The notes under the pieces were generated by a model. It was given only the letters and a program-made list of their open reading frames with translations. It had not been told where the DNA came from and searched no databases. Of a stretch of DNA of 64,000 nucleotides, positions 25,818-46,856 are shown in pieces. How positions within the stretch are numbered: position 1 is the first letter of the stretch; every line of letters starts with the position of its first letter. The position numbers were made by a program, and so were the translations under genes. Source of the DNA: Amoebidium appalachense. Taxonomy: Eukaryota > Ichthyosporea. The stretch covers positions 1,736,001 to 1,800,000 of the forward strand of contig CAVNZM010000017.1 of NCBI GenBank assembly GCA_963693365.1. The letters are read 5' to 3'.

Positions 25818-28143
25818 TGGGGGGGGAGGAGGAGGTTGGGGCTGTGTGTGTGTGTTTGTGTATGTTTATGGTGGGGGGGGGGGAGGGTATGTGCATGTGT
25901 ATGTGTGAAGGGCAGTTATTGGATAACATTCATAAGCCATTGGAATAAATGTTCCAACAGGAGTGACAGAAAACTGGGTGGGGGTTGGGGGTGGGGGTGG
26001 GGGGGAGGGTAGTGTTTGTAAATGTGTGTAAAAAATACAATGGGATGGGAGTGATGGGAGTAACGGGTTTACACACTGTGCAGAAGAAAGAAGACCGTGG
26101 TGGGACCCCGTGTAGGGAAGGCCATTCTCCCCCCCCCCCCCCCCCCCCCCCAGGGGTCCTTCACGGGGTAGCATGTGCAAGGGTCGCGTGTCATGTACGT
26201 CTAATGGAGCTATGCATGCCAAACCCCCCTCCCCTCCCTCTACCCACCCACCCACCCATCCCTCCCGTATTGTTTCCCCCTCCCTTTCTTTCCTTGTTTC
26301 CTTTTTGATGTGTGTACACGTGGGTAATGGTGTACAAGATAACTACTCCACCCTCTTTTGTATTTGCTTTTGTCAGGCTTTTTTTTCTTGGTGCTTTGTG
26401 ACAAATACATGCGGGTCATGGTATTTAACACATCATTTCCCCCATTCCTTTCTTTTCGCTCTCCCCCCCCCCCTCCCCCTCTCTTACCCCCTCCCACCCC
26501 TTCTCTCTCTCTTACCCCCTCCCCCCTCTCTCTCCCTCTCCCTCTCCCCTCCCCCAACCCCCCCCCCCCCCCCCCCCCCCGCCTTTTTTTTTCTCTCTGG
26601 GGGAGGGGGGGATGGGGGTGTTACTGAATTTCGAGCAAATCGTTGTTGCTTGCAGCGTTCCTGTCAGTCTGGTGCAGATTCTCGTAGATGGCCAGATAGG
26701 CACTGCGGATAAACGCCTGGATGGCTGTGTCGTTCCTGCCGTGCATGTTGAACGCATACAGCTTCTGTGTGTGTGTGTGTGTGTGTGTGTGTTCGTACAC
26801 GTGTGTATGTAGGGTTAGTGTGCGGCTGGTTGTGGGTGTGGGTTTGGTTGTAGGTGTGAGTGTAAGTGTAGATGCGTGTGCAGATGAAGGAGTTAGGTGC
26901 ACGTGTAGGTGCAGGGATAGGTGTAGGTGTTGGTGTGTGCGCATGCGTGGTGTAAAAGGTAAGGGTAGAGATGTGGGCGTGTGTGCATGTTGCGTACATG
27001 TAGGTGTCAGTGAACGTGTGTCGTCCATGCGGTGAATGTTAAACACATACAGCTTTTGTGTACATTACGTGCAGGTGCACGAGTGCATGTAGGTATGGGT
27101 CTAGGTGTAGGGGTAAGGGATATGTGTGGGTGTGGGTGAGGTGTGGATGAACATATAGATAGTGAGTATGAGCAGGGTTAGGCACACATAGTGTACGTGT
27201 AGGTGGGATGTGTGTACGTGGAAGTGTCCGCGTACATGGGGGGGGGGGGGGGGGGGGGGGGGATGTATGCACTAGGAGGTGGGAGATTCGGACATGAAAA
27301 GCACAAACTAATCGACCCCGGGAGGGGGGAGGGGGATATAACGGGAGTGTGAGTGAGGAAAACAGAAGAGGTAAAACGGAAACGTCTCTCTTACGTAAGA
27401 TTTTCTTTGCGTGCTCGTGTGCGTCCGTGATGCATGTCTGTTTAGCACAGCGGGATGATGGAGGGGGGAGGTCAGATTCTGCAGCAGTGAGAGATTTTCC
27501 TTTTTTTTCGGGGAAGGTGGAAAGCGGGGGGGGGGAAGGGAGGGGGGGGGGGGGGGGGGGTGAGCACGTACCCCCTGCTTGGAGTTCCACTGGAACCACT
27601 GCTTGTCGTCGTCATCGTAAAGAATCAGAAGAGTGTCGATGGTCAGAGGGAACGCGTAGGCATTTTCCTCTGTAAAAAAATATCACGTGTTACCCAGAGA
27701 TGGGAGCAGGGAGAGGGGAGACAGGGGGGAGGGGGGAGGGGAGGGGGCATGATCACGGTAGGGTGGGAGGTTGGAGGGGGGTGGGAAGTGGAGGTTTGGG
27801 GGGGGGGGGGGGGGGAGGGGGGGGAAAGGGGGGGGGGGGGGGAGGGGGGGGGGGGAGGAAGGGATTGACAAAAATGAGTTCTATTTTTTTTTTCCCCCCT
27901 TTGGGAGGGGGGAGCTCAGCAGAATTTGCATATATGACATGGGGATATTGATAGCGCAATGCTCCGTCCACCTGGGAGGAGCCCCCCAGGGGTGCTGCTG
28001 CCAGGAGGGTGGTGGTGGTGGTGGTGGTGTGTGTGTGGGTTCCGGGGAGGGGGGAGGGGGGGAGGGGGGGGGGGGAGGGACTTTTGGGGGGAGGGGAATG
28101 AGGGTAACCAAGGGACTTGTCTGTTTGTGCTTTGTGCTTTGTG

Positions 28144-28211
<68 letters not shown>

Positions 28212-29238
28212 CCATGTGTATATGTGTGTGTATATATATGTGCATTGTGTATGTGTGTGCGTGTGTGTCTTGTGCCTCTAAGTGAACTGCCGGTGACCGG
28301 GGGGAGGGGAGGGGGGGGGGGGGGGGGGGGAGCAGGGCTTCACCTCCAGGCTGCAGGTCCTCCCCCTCCTCGAATATGCGACTGATGACCAGTTTGTGCT
28401 CAAACTGCTTGTCACTCGGTCTCACTGACATCTGCGCATTAAGGAACCTGAATAACGAAAACCAGTTGAGTGTGAGTAGGTGCTGAAAAAGGAAATATTT
28501 GCGAGCTCGTCAGTTGAATGATTCTTTGTCAAGTCTACAGTGTTGTCATAAAGGTAGTTCATGTATGCAAATGCTTTGTAGGAAAAAAAAAGGTGAGAGC
28601 TGTTGGGGAGTTTTTTTGCCGTCTTATATGTATTTCACTATGTGAAGGGGGAGGCAAAACGGAGAGAGAGGGCAGGGTAGACCCAGGGAGGTGTAGGGAG
28701 GGGAGGGGAGGGGGGGGAGTTGGCTTGTCTGTTTTTACCTGGAGAATTGGAGGTGGGGGCGAGGGTGGGCGGGGGGGAAGGTGGCTGATCATCAGCCTAG
28801 TATATGACTGTAAACAACCATGTTGATGTGGAGAGTGAATGGTATGCAGAACTTACAGGCACTTTTCAGCACTCTTGACGGAGCTGACTGTCCACAATTG
28901 CCCTTCCAGGCTGGCCCCCGGTGCTGGGCCCCCTGAAAAATACTGCGCAAAAGTTTGGAAACAAGTGTAAGGGGGGATGAATGAAGAAATGGAAAAAAGG
29001 GAAGTTGGCCGGGGGGAAGTGGGTAGAAGCAAGGAGTCGGGGAGGATGAAGTAGGGCAGGAGCTTTTATTTGGGGGGGGAGGGTGGTGTTGGAGGAGGGG
29101 AGGCAGCGCGGGCATAAATTGATATAGAAGGTGCTGCCACAGAGCTAAATAGGGACCACGCAATTTTAGTAGGAAAAACGCGCTTTACAGAAGTAGCTAG
29201 ACATAAACAAAGCATACCTTGTAGATGGAGCTGAACAT
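12754..29238 (-). CDS. VID27: VID27-like protein, 23 exons
   Basis: Exons (minus strand, 5' to 3'): 29238-29218, 28942-28857, 28447-28344, 27669-27572, 26764-26625, 25707-25503, 24613-24502, 23597-23515, 23246-23213, 22696-22572, 22034-21971, 21232-21112, 20290-20149, 18524-18420, 17804-17748, 17283-17189, 16540-16485, 15790-15701, 15215-15079, 14602-14546, 14105-14044, 13388-13313, 12912-12754. All boundaries are GT-AG with matching phase; the total is 2229 nt, 742 residues, without a frameshift. The N-terminus begins MFSSIYKYFSGG; exon 6 is Pro/Thr-rich; exon 12 encodes an acidic run (ETESEDEEEEDGG). The rest is the conserved C-terminal VID27 beta-propeller: VGVKHNRAFVSRGNNIGVF, LMLHKEDSKM..MDLERGQVVEEW, VVGSEKGDIRMF, DPIIGIDVSADGKWVLATCK, FTPAKFNTGEKGEKYIVSG, NVVADQFAFNQDTNVIVAL. 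In yeast Vid27 is linked to vacuole import and degradation; molecular function is poorly known. The gene is 16.5 kb, mostly repeat-filled introns, and shares a divergent promoter with the LIN37-like gene. Confidence 0.93.
13190..13432. repeat. VID27: Poly(C) and (GT)n flanking VID27 exon 22
   Basis: Poly(C) with minor breaks lies at 13191-13247, and a pure (GT)n at 13390-13433. On the transcript the second tract is (AC)n and its last CAG is the 3' splice site of exon 22, so the microsatellite itself is the acceptor region. Confidence 0.85.
15235..15475. repeat. Six tandem copies of a 39-41-bp repeat
   Basis: The unit is centred on AAGAATATATTTGTGGAAGC and ends CTCTCTAACACTT. It is repeated six times in the VID27 intron just upstream (in transcript sense) of exon 19. 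The third and fourth copies carry substitutions; the last two are shorter at the 5' side. Its left end lies about 20 bases beyond the exon 19 acceptor. Confidence 0.9.
17257..17516 (-). repeat. VID27: Five tandem copies of the exon 16 acceptor edge
   Basis: The real 3' splice site and first about 28 bases of VID27 exon 16 (TTTAG then GCCACGGGCAGTGATCTTAT) lie at about 17257-17290. Four further copies begin at 17311, 17367, 17423 and 17486, at 54-63-base spacing, all in the preceding intron. Three of the four keep an AG before the exon-like sequence, so they are potential decoy acceptors; the most distal has lost it. Confidence 0.9.
18140..18420. repeat. Degenerate tandem repeat next to the exon 14 donor
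   Basis: A loose repeat of about 60-70 bases with the core CCCATCATCAC followed by ATAG..GAGATA recurs four to five times in the VID27 intron, running up to the exon 14 5' splice site at 18418-18419. Confidence 0.55.
18845..19856. repeat. 36-bp minisatellite, about 28 copies
   Basis: The unit, about 36 bases, contains AAAGCCATACATCTACCATG followed by ATTGTGTCTAACTGCT. Copies are nearly identical over 1 kb; one unit near 19645 has a short deletion and two carry ACCTGC for AACTGC. Because 36 is a multiple of three, the minus strand reads as an endless 12-residue repeat (MALAVRHNHGRC). It sits in the VID27 intron between exons 13 and 14 and is not coding in the gene model. Confidence 0.95.
20067..20144. 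repeat. (CA)n tract just after the exon 13 donor
   Basis: About 39 CA units on the plus strand. On the transcript it is (GT)n and starts within the exon 13 5' splice site (GTACGTGTGTGTG). Confidence 0.9.
20281..20745 (-). repeat. VID27: Three copies of the exon 13 5' edge
   Basis: The true exon 13 start (TGTCAAGCACAACCGTGCGT) is at 20290. Degenerate copies lie upstream in the intron near 20467-20508 and 20704-20745, each with the run that encodes HNRAFVSRGN in the real exon. The middle copy keeps an AG acceptor (AAACAG). The copies are separated by about 210-240 bases. Confidence 0.85.
21377..21622. mobile_element. Fold-back MITE-like element (246 bp)
   Basis: A near-perfect inverted repeat in the VID27 intron between exons 11 and 12. 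The arms start CGCATCTCCCA (21377) and end with its complement (21622), each about 110 bases, meeting at a short loop between GTGACGTCATTCTGGG and its complement near 21480-21525. Both arms contain GGCGCC and CCGATCGA-type blocks. No clear target-site duplication or coding capacity. It behaves like a non-autonomous DNA transposon or foldback element. Confidence 0.75.
22239..22572 (-). repeat. VID27: Three copies of the exon 10 3' edge
   Basis: The real donor end of exon 10 (CCCATGGCTAAGAACCTCAA, then G and GTATTT) is at 22572. In the following intron a second copy ends at about 22441 (CCCATGGCAAAGAACCTTAAG) and a third at 22239 (ATGCTTAAGAATCTCAAG then GTAATT). The third keeps a usable 5' splice site. 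Confidence 0.85.
23250..23395. repeat. Degenerate 'gactatccaaatg' repeat
   Basis: About five diverged copies of a 25-28-base unit (TTGACTATCCAAATG-like) start right at the acceptor side of VID27 exon 9 and fill the intron towards exon 8. Confidence 0.7.
26731..27055 (-). repeat. VID27: Duplicated 5' edge of VID27 exon 5
   Basis: The start of exon 5 (AGCTGTATGCGTTCAACATG, positions 26764 downward) is copied in the upstream intron at 27055-27021 as AGCTGTATGTGTTTAACATT. The copy reads KLYVFNIH where the exon has KLYAFNMH, then diverges. The AG acceptor is not kept in the copy. The spacing of about 290 bases is filled by (GT)-rich sequence. Confidence 0.8.
28145..28208. repeat. (GT)n microsatellite
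   Basis: About 32 units in the VID27 intron between exons 3 and 4; flanked by other G-rich low-complexity DNA. Confidence 0.9.
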
Positions 29239-29926
29239 GGTTGCGACTTCCAAAACCTGTGTGCCTCCCACGTTGTCGCAAAATACCTATGCCTGAAAAC
29301 AGCGTATGCTACCTTCCTTTCAAAGTTCGCAAAGAGCAGCCACTTGAACGAAAAGTGAAAATACGTAAGCAAAACTGGCTGTTTTTGCTAGAGCCGCTGT
29401 GACGTGTCTGGTTGTGGTGGCGCTAACGGGGTGACGTAAGCCTTGTGTGGGTGCTTGGCTTTCAAAAAGTGGCGCCAATATTTTGAATATCGAGCACAAC
29501 TGATTGGTTATTGGATTGCATTTGCCAATCAACTGGTGTATGTGGAGCGATGCAAAAGTGTAAACGATAACCGCTTGGGCATCAACTAAGCAGACTGCAG
29601 TGTGTGCTCAGTGTGTATCGGGGTTGCTGATCGTGCTGATGCTCCGCCATGCAGCAACACACTAATAATTCTCCCGCTATAAGTTGTAGCTGTTTTCTGA
29701 ACCAGCAGGGCACCAATCCCAACTTCAGGAGACGAGGCACAAACTCCAACTTTAAGAGGCTCATCTTAAGTGATTTGCAGTTTCATCTTTAGCGACATTA
29801 GGCAGCTCGTGTGTCTCCTTATAGGAACTCGTTAGAGTGTAGCAGGTTGTGGTTTGCTGCCTATGCCTCATGATTGATTTGAGATCGTAGCGCAAGCTCA
29901 AAGAACGCCAACGATTTCCGGTAGAA
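29239..29926. promoter_or_regulatory. Bidirectional VID27/LIN37 promoter
   Basis: About 690 bases separate the two divergent ATGs. An E2F-like TGGCGCCAA (29470-29478) is flanked symmetrically by CHR-like TTCAAA (29461-29466) and TTTGAA (29482-29487). ATTGG occurs twice near 29503-29515 and CCAAT once near 29525. A CRE/ATF-like GTGACGTAAG is at 29431-29440. No TATA box is evident. E2F plus CHR is the architecture bound by DREAM/MuvB in animals, and the right-hand gene encodes a MuvB subunit. Binding is inferred from motifs only. Confidence 0.5.
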
Positions 29927-41500
<11,574 letters not shown>

Positions 41501-41627
41501 ATTTTAACGTTAAAAACTTGATCTATATTTAAGATGTTATGAAAGTGCGTGCGCACGGGTGTGCTGTGTGCTGCCTCAACACGGCAAGGGTGATGCTTTG
41601 TTCTGTTTTGTTTTGTTTGTTGTTGGG

Positions 41628-41678
<51 letters not shown>

Positions 41679-41743
41679 GTCCCGCTCTTTGAAATAGCTG
41701 TACATTGACAATGCGAATGTTTGGACTCCCCCCCCCCCCCCCC

Positions 41744-41814
<71 letters not shown>

Positions 41815-42143
41815 TAGATATATCTGTTTGTGGTGAAAGGAGGGTATATATATCTCGTCGGCAGTGCAAGCTTTGTGAGAATTCCTAGATATCGGATAGC
41901 TACCATTCTATAGTTATTGGTAACGTGCAGTGCCCTTTTTTTTTTTTGAGTTCCACACAGTGTACATATACAGGAAAAACAATTGTGAAATTGGTGAGAT
42001 GCTACTAGTTTGTTGCCTATTATGCATGGTAGCTTCGAAGGTTGTACGGACGAGTTGTGGTTAACAGCTAAGTTGATAAATTTTATTACCGTTTAAGGTA
42101 ATGATTGAATTATTATGTCCGATACGCTTGGTTTGTGGTGTAG

Positions 42144-42149
42144 AATAAA
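42144..42149 (+). terminator. Candidate poly(A) signal of the LIN37 gene
   Basis: AATAAA in a unique stretch about 640 bases past the TAA at 41498-41500. The intervening 3' UTR contains poly(T) and poly(C)/poly(T)/poly(G) blocks at 41631-41813. Confidence 0.5.
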
Positions 42150-42235
42150 GATTCAGTACCTCGCAGCCCGGGGCAACTCGTGAGAAATGATTGAACTAGT
42201 GCGCTTGGCGATCTACCATAGAAATTTCACTTTAA

Positions 42236-42291
42236 CCAATGAATCACGCGCGATCTGACTGGTTGGCCAAATATTGAGATTTGGGCGGGAA
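42236..42291. promoter_or_regulatory. CCAAT and E2F-like sites downstream of LIN37
   Basis: A CCAAT box (42236-42240) and an E2F-like TTTGGGCGGGAA (42280-42291) lie 90-140 bases past the LIN37 poly(A) signal, just before a poly(T) at 42307-42336. Together they look like a promoter, but no protein-coding gene was recognised on either side within 3 kb; a non-coding transcript is possible. Confidence 0.35.
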
Positions 42292-42302
42292 GTTTTGGCA
42301 CG

Positions 42303-42336
<34 letters not shown>

Positions 42337-42338
<2 letters not shown>

Positions 42339-43422
42339 TTTTATTTATTATCAGCTACCTTCTGAGGTAGCTCTTATCAAAGTTTTCACTTGTGAAGGGC
42401 TGCGGACGTCCGGATCTGGAGAGCGGCTGATCATGTGACTCACAGCTACGTATACCCTTCTCAGTCAGCGTCGATTTAGTAGTCTCCAAGGCTATGTACC
42501 TGCTGGCTTACGTAAGTGGCCGGGCCCGGCCTTACTACGCTGCGGTCGCCTGCGGCAACAAAAAAAAAAAAAAAAACACACAGGGAGACAGCACACAGTC
42601 AGAGTGACTATCGATTTAGTCGATTTATGTTTACAGGGTGCGCACAGTCAGGACGCAGTGCAAGATTTAAGTGTTTTGCGAGTTAAGAGTGTTGCACTTA
42701 TTATTACGCGGACTTTTTGAAGCTAAATTGCCAAACTGGCACAATATGAGACAACCACCGCCTTACTCTATTGAACACTGATAACCTCCCTATCGTGCCG
42801 GGGGCGCGGGGGGGGGGGAGGGGGGGGGGGGGGGGGGGGGGGGGGCACAAAGAACTGGAACCTTTTTTTTTCCATAAATTTGTGTATGACAAATTGCACA
42901 TGTGCGCCCGGTTACCAAAAGATCAACGTTCATGTACTACGTCCTGGTGGTAGTGTTTGTTTAGCCTTTATCCCACTGGCCAGTCGTAGCAATTTCGTAA
43001 CCCAAAGAGAGGGGGGGGGAGGGAGGGGGGAGAGAGAGAGAGGGAGAGAAGAGAGAGGGGGGAGGGGTGGGGAGGGGGGGGGGGGGGGGGGGGGGGAGGG
43101 GGGAGGGGGAGGGGAGGGGGGGGGGGGGGGTGCAATGGATAACCGCGAGGAACATTTAAAAGGGAAAGGAGGATCTGGAAAACTGGGTGGTCGAAAAGAA
43201 GAGAGGGAGAGAACTAATTAGGCAACGAGATGCAACAGTAGTTTGGTGCACGTATTCGTTCTTTATCGTGAATACTAATGATCAAAATAAGAAACTTCGA
43301 ATATAGCAAATATAGAAATGGTACCCCATCCCCCCCCCTCCCCCCCCCCCCCCCCATCCCCCCCTTCCCACCCCCACCCCCTCCGCAAACACGCGCGTGC
43401 ACACATGCACACGCGCGCGCAC

Positions 43423-43502
<80 letters not shown>

Positions 43503-44314
43503 CACAATGGTCAGCCCATGGTCACGTGCACAGATGCATCATTTTCTTCCTTGTGTATCCTGGTGGTTTGTGGTTTATCATCGAAATACGACCTCTTGAA
43601 ACCCTTATTCCCTCGGAATCCCCCCCCCCCCCCCCCCCCCCCCTCCCCCCCCACACCCCACCCCGCCCCGCTCACCCCCTCCCCCCCTCCCCACACACAC
43701 ACAGACACACAAGCACACACACATACACACACACACAGACACACGAACACACAGCCTACAAGCGTTCAATGAACCTGCCATAGCATCGCCCATTGGCAGT
43801 GACAGATTTCGACTAGTACAAAACCATCCCAGCCCATTCACCCTCGGCTACATTATATTCAAAGTTTCCTAAAAAGGAAATGTTGGGCTTGGGAATGTTT
43901 AGGGAATAGTTGATGAAAGTTAAGACATAGATTTTGTTTTTGAGGCGAAAAAACCTGTTGATTTCCTTTCATTAATACTCTTATTCTCATAAAGTCAAAG
44001 CTGTGATATCGGATAGGTTCAAACTCTCCTATGTTAGCGCCCTCCCCTCTCGGTGCTGTTTTTTCAAACTAGAAGTTAGAATAAACACTGCTGGGCTTTG
44101 AACTCATATTCCTACTTTTTTTTATTTTTTTTCTTTTTTTTAATTTAAAAAAAACTATTTTCTGGGGGCGCAAAAACTTCCCCTCCAAACTTCAAAATAT
44201 GGCTTATTCCTACTTTTTTGTTTGTTTTGTAAAATTATGCCACTGTGAAGAGTCTTCGTCTTCGTTTGCGTTTCAGTGTGCGAGTGTATCTGCATGTACG
44301 TACGTTCAGGTCTT

Positions 44315-44407
<93 letters not shown>

Positions 44408-44634
44408 TACTGCGACATGTGTGTAGGTGTGTGCAAACTTGTGGGTGTGGGTGTGGGTGTGGGTGTGTGGGCCGGGTGTGTGTGTGTGTTTGTGTGTGTT
44501 TGTGAGTGTGTCATTATATCATGGCACCCCCTATTCCTGCTTTCTTTTTGTTTTATAAAGTATACTCTCACTGTGAAGAGCCTTCGTCTTCGTTTGCCGT
44601 TTGAGTGTATGAGTGTATCTGCATGTCCGTAAGT

Positions 44635-44665
<31 letters not shown>

Positions 44666-44667
44666 CC

Positions 44668-44710
<43 letters not shown>

Positions 44711-45472
44711 ATACTGCGACGTGTGTGTGTAGGTGTGTACAAACTTGTGGGTGTGGGTGTGGGAGGTGGGTGTCACGTGTGCATGGATGGGTGGGTGGAC
44801 AGAGGGGTGTGTATGTGTTTGTGGATGTGTGTGTGTATTTGTACGTGTGACTTTATATATCATCACACCCCCATCCACCCAGTTAGGGGGTTGGGGGCAA
44901 ACCCCCCCCCCCCCCTCTCCCCCCCTCCCCCCTTCCCCCTCCCCACTACCACCACCACCACCATGGCCACCACCACCACCACCCACCTATGTAGCTCCTC
45001 TCCCTGCCCCCTCTTTTCTTTCACATGGAAAATAGCCCAGCAAGACGTTGCCTAGTTCGTTCGTTACCGTGTTCACACAGAAACACTTGTATCATGTTTT
45101 TTAGTTCTTACTTTTTTACTTTCGGCATAGCCCTCGACCTATATGCCCATGCATGTCCCCCCTTCTCCACAAAGCAACTATAGTTGATACCACGTTTGCT
45201 CCATACATCGGGACACTATCTATCTGTCCGTTCTGCATTCATGCCAGGTAGACGTGTTCGAGTGTTGTCCTTCCCAACGTAGCTTTTTCCTCTTCTATGT
45301 GTGGCTAGCTAACTATAGTTACTTTGAAGTACATATACAAGACATCCCCCTTCTCTTATTACTCGAGTTGCTTTATAACAACTACCTAATAGTAGAGCCT
45401 ACTAGGAGCATCGATATCACCACGTGAGAAAACACGGATGTCATCTCCCCGCAAGTTGACGAGCTCTAATAC
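42337..45472. other. Intergenic, no protein gene recognised
   Basis: Unique DNA at 42340-42780, 43780-44300 and 45060-45470 alternates with poly(G) (42811-42845, 43075-43130), poly(C), (CA)n at 43429-43499 and (GT)n at 44321-44406. A small hairpin AGCTACCTTCTGAGGTAGCT is at 42353-42372. Open frames here are short or low complexity. Confidence 0.6.
44190..44860. repeat. Tandem duplication of about 330 bp
   Basis: The segment 44190-44500 (CCTATTCCTACTTTT.., CACTGTGAAGAGTCTTCGTC.., GTATCTGCATGT.., (GT)n, TACTGCGACATGTGTGTAGG) recurs in the same order at 44520-44775 with many substitutions and a much shorter (GT)n plus a new (CT)n. It looks like an old duplication whose internal microsatellites evolved separately. 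Confidence 0.8.
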
Positions 45473-45856
45473 TTAATAATTAAATCTCCTACAGCAATCA
45501 TTGACGCAATTTTGAGTTCTAATATAATCCTCCACTAAGCCGTTCTCGGGCCTCTGGTTGGCCAAGCAGTCGTCGGTGCAGCCTTCCATGTCCATGGCCT
45601 TTCTCATCTTGTAAAGTCTCGCCTTGGTACCCTTGGCGAAGTAAAACTTGGTCTCATAGTCGTCTTCGTGTTGTTCATCTCTGCAGTCCGAGTGGCAGTC
45701 TATGTAGCTCCTGCCATCACGGTAGTCATTCGATGCGCACATGTCTTGACATTTCATCGCCATGCAGAGCTCTGCGTACTCATTTCTGGCTTGGATGGGC
45801 GGGGCGGGAAGGAGGAGGGCCAGAGCCAGGGGGAGAAGGGACGAAAGGAACTTCAT
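45473..45856 (-). CDS. Secreted cysteine-rich protein
   Basis: A single-exon frame of 127 codons starting at ATG 45856. Residues 1-23 are a strong signal peptide (MKFLSSLLPLALALLL then PAPPIQA). The mature part has ten cysteines in spaced pairs (LCMAMKCQDMC, DCHSDC, GCTDDC, NCVNDCC), a pattern compatible with several disulfides and helical segments. No known family is recognised; it is unrelated in sequence to the secreted protein at 7522-7812. It is probably extracellular. The LINE at 46264-50819 inserted about 410 bases upstream of its start, so part of its promoter may have been displaced. Confidence 0.7.
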   Translation of the reverse strand: MKFLSSLLPLALALLLPAPPIQARNEYAELCMAMKCQDMCASNDYRDGRSYIDCHSDCRDEQHEDDYETKFYFAKGTKARLYKMRKAMDMEGCTDDCLANQRPENGLVEDYIRTQNCVNDCCRRFNY

Positions 45857-46247
45857 GGTGTTATCGTTGGGTGGCAGAAACTCGGCTTACGTACTTGCTA
45901 TAGGTAGCGTGTTCAAAAATAATTCTTACACCAAATAGGCTTGCACGCCGCACACAAACACTGACATGACTGAAGACAACGTGTGTTTTTATACTGTGGG
46001 TTAAAATTTGGCCCACATGCATACCAATGTGATAAATTGTGGAAGGAGGCGCTGTGCACATTGCACCTCACATTGCACCACATGTGCACGCGTGATGGCC
46101 ACGATATACGCGTGCGTGAAGTAAAGTGTTGTGTGGCTGGTTTTCTCAAGATAAAGTTTACTTTTTATCGCGCTGCAGTGTCAGTCACTGTTCCCCTACT
46201 GAGTTGTTGGAACTTACACTATGATGTACTACCAGTCTGTGTGGGTG

Positions 46248-46261
46248 CCCACATGCGCATG

Positions 46262-46263
<2 letters not shown>
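46248..46263. repeat. Target-site duplication, left copy
   Basis: CCCACATGCGCATGCA, identical to 50820-50835. It abuts the poly(T) at 46264-46296, which is the poly(A) tail of the minus-strand LINE. Confidence 0.9.
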
Positions 46264-46299
<36 letters not shown>

Positions 46300-46314
46300 C
46301 ACGTTTTGTTCCCG

Positions 46315-46334
46315 GAGGGCCTTTTCAGGCCCTC
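46315..46334 (-). other. Hairpin near the LINE 3' end
   Basis: GAGGGCC and GGCCCTC pair around a TTTTCA loop, 18 bases before the poly(A) tail in element sense. LINE 3' hairpins are known to be recognised by the element's own RT in some clades; here the role is inferred. A rearranged version occurs in the copy at 7900-8003. Confidence 0.6.
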
Positions 46335-46856
46335 TAGGGAAACTACCGTCTACCACACAGCACCGACAGTACACTAGTTAAGGTGCTATCTATGAGTTCA
46401 GCTAAGCTAAACCATCCTTCACAACCTAACTATAAGTACACACTTTGCCCAGGGCTACTACCCCAGCCACGCCGGCAGGAGGCTCCAGTCCTCCCCTCCA
46501 TTCAAAACCTAGCAATAAACGTTAACCGAGGGCTCTCATTGGTCGATCTACAGTATTGGGAAGTCCTAGGTGTTGTGTATAATATTTACGGTGGGTATGG
46601 GTGGATGATGGGGTGTGGTGGTGGTGGTGGTGGGGGGTTGCTGCCTAACATTATGTGTTGGTGTACGTATGTTGTGGCGATGTTTTTGTGGACTAAAAGG
46701 TGGGTTTTACAGGGCACACCGGGTCTGTGGGTGTTCCGGCATTCAGAACAGGCCGGCCGGGTGTGTGTGGGGGGTGTATTTGTTGGTTTTTTGGGTTTTT
46801 GGAGAGCCATACTTTTCTTTCTACGGGTGGTGGGTATATGGTGGTGTTTTTGCATT

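Noticed and set aside
28853-28932. VID27 exon 2 acceptor at TTTCAG (exon start near 28932)
   Set aside because: It puts the conserved SSVKSAEKCLF motif out of frame; the acceptor GCGCAG (exon start 28942) keeps frame and adds YFSGG.
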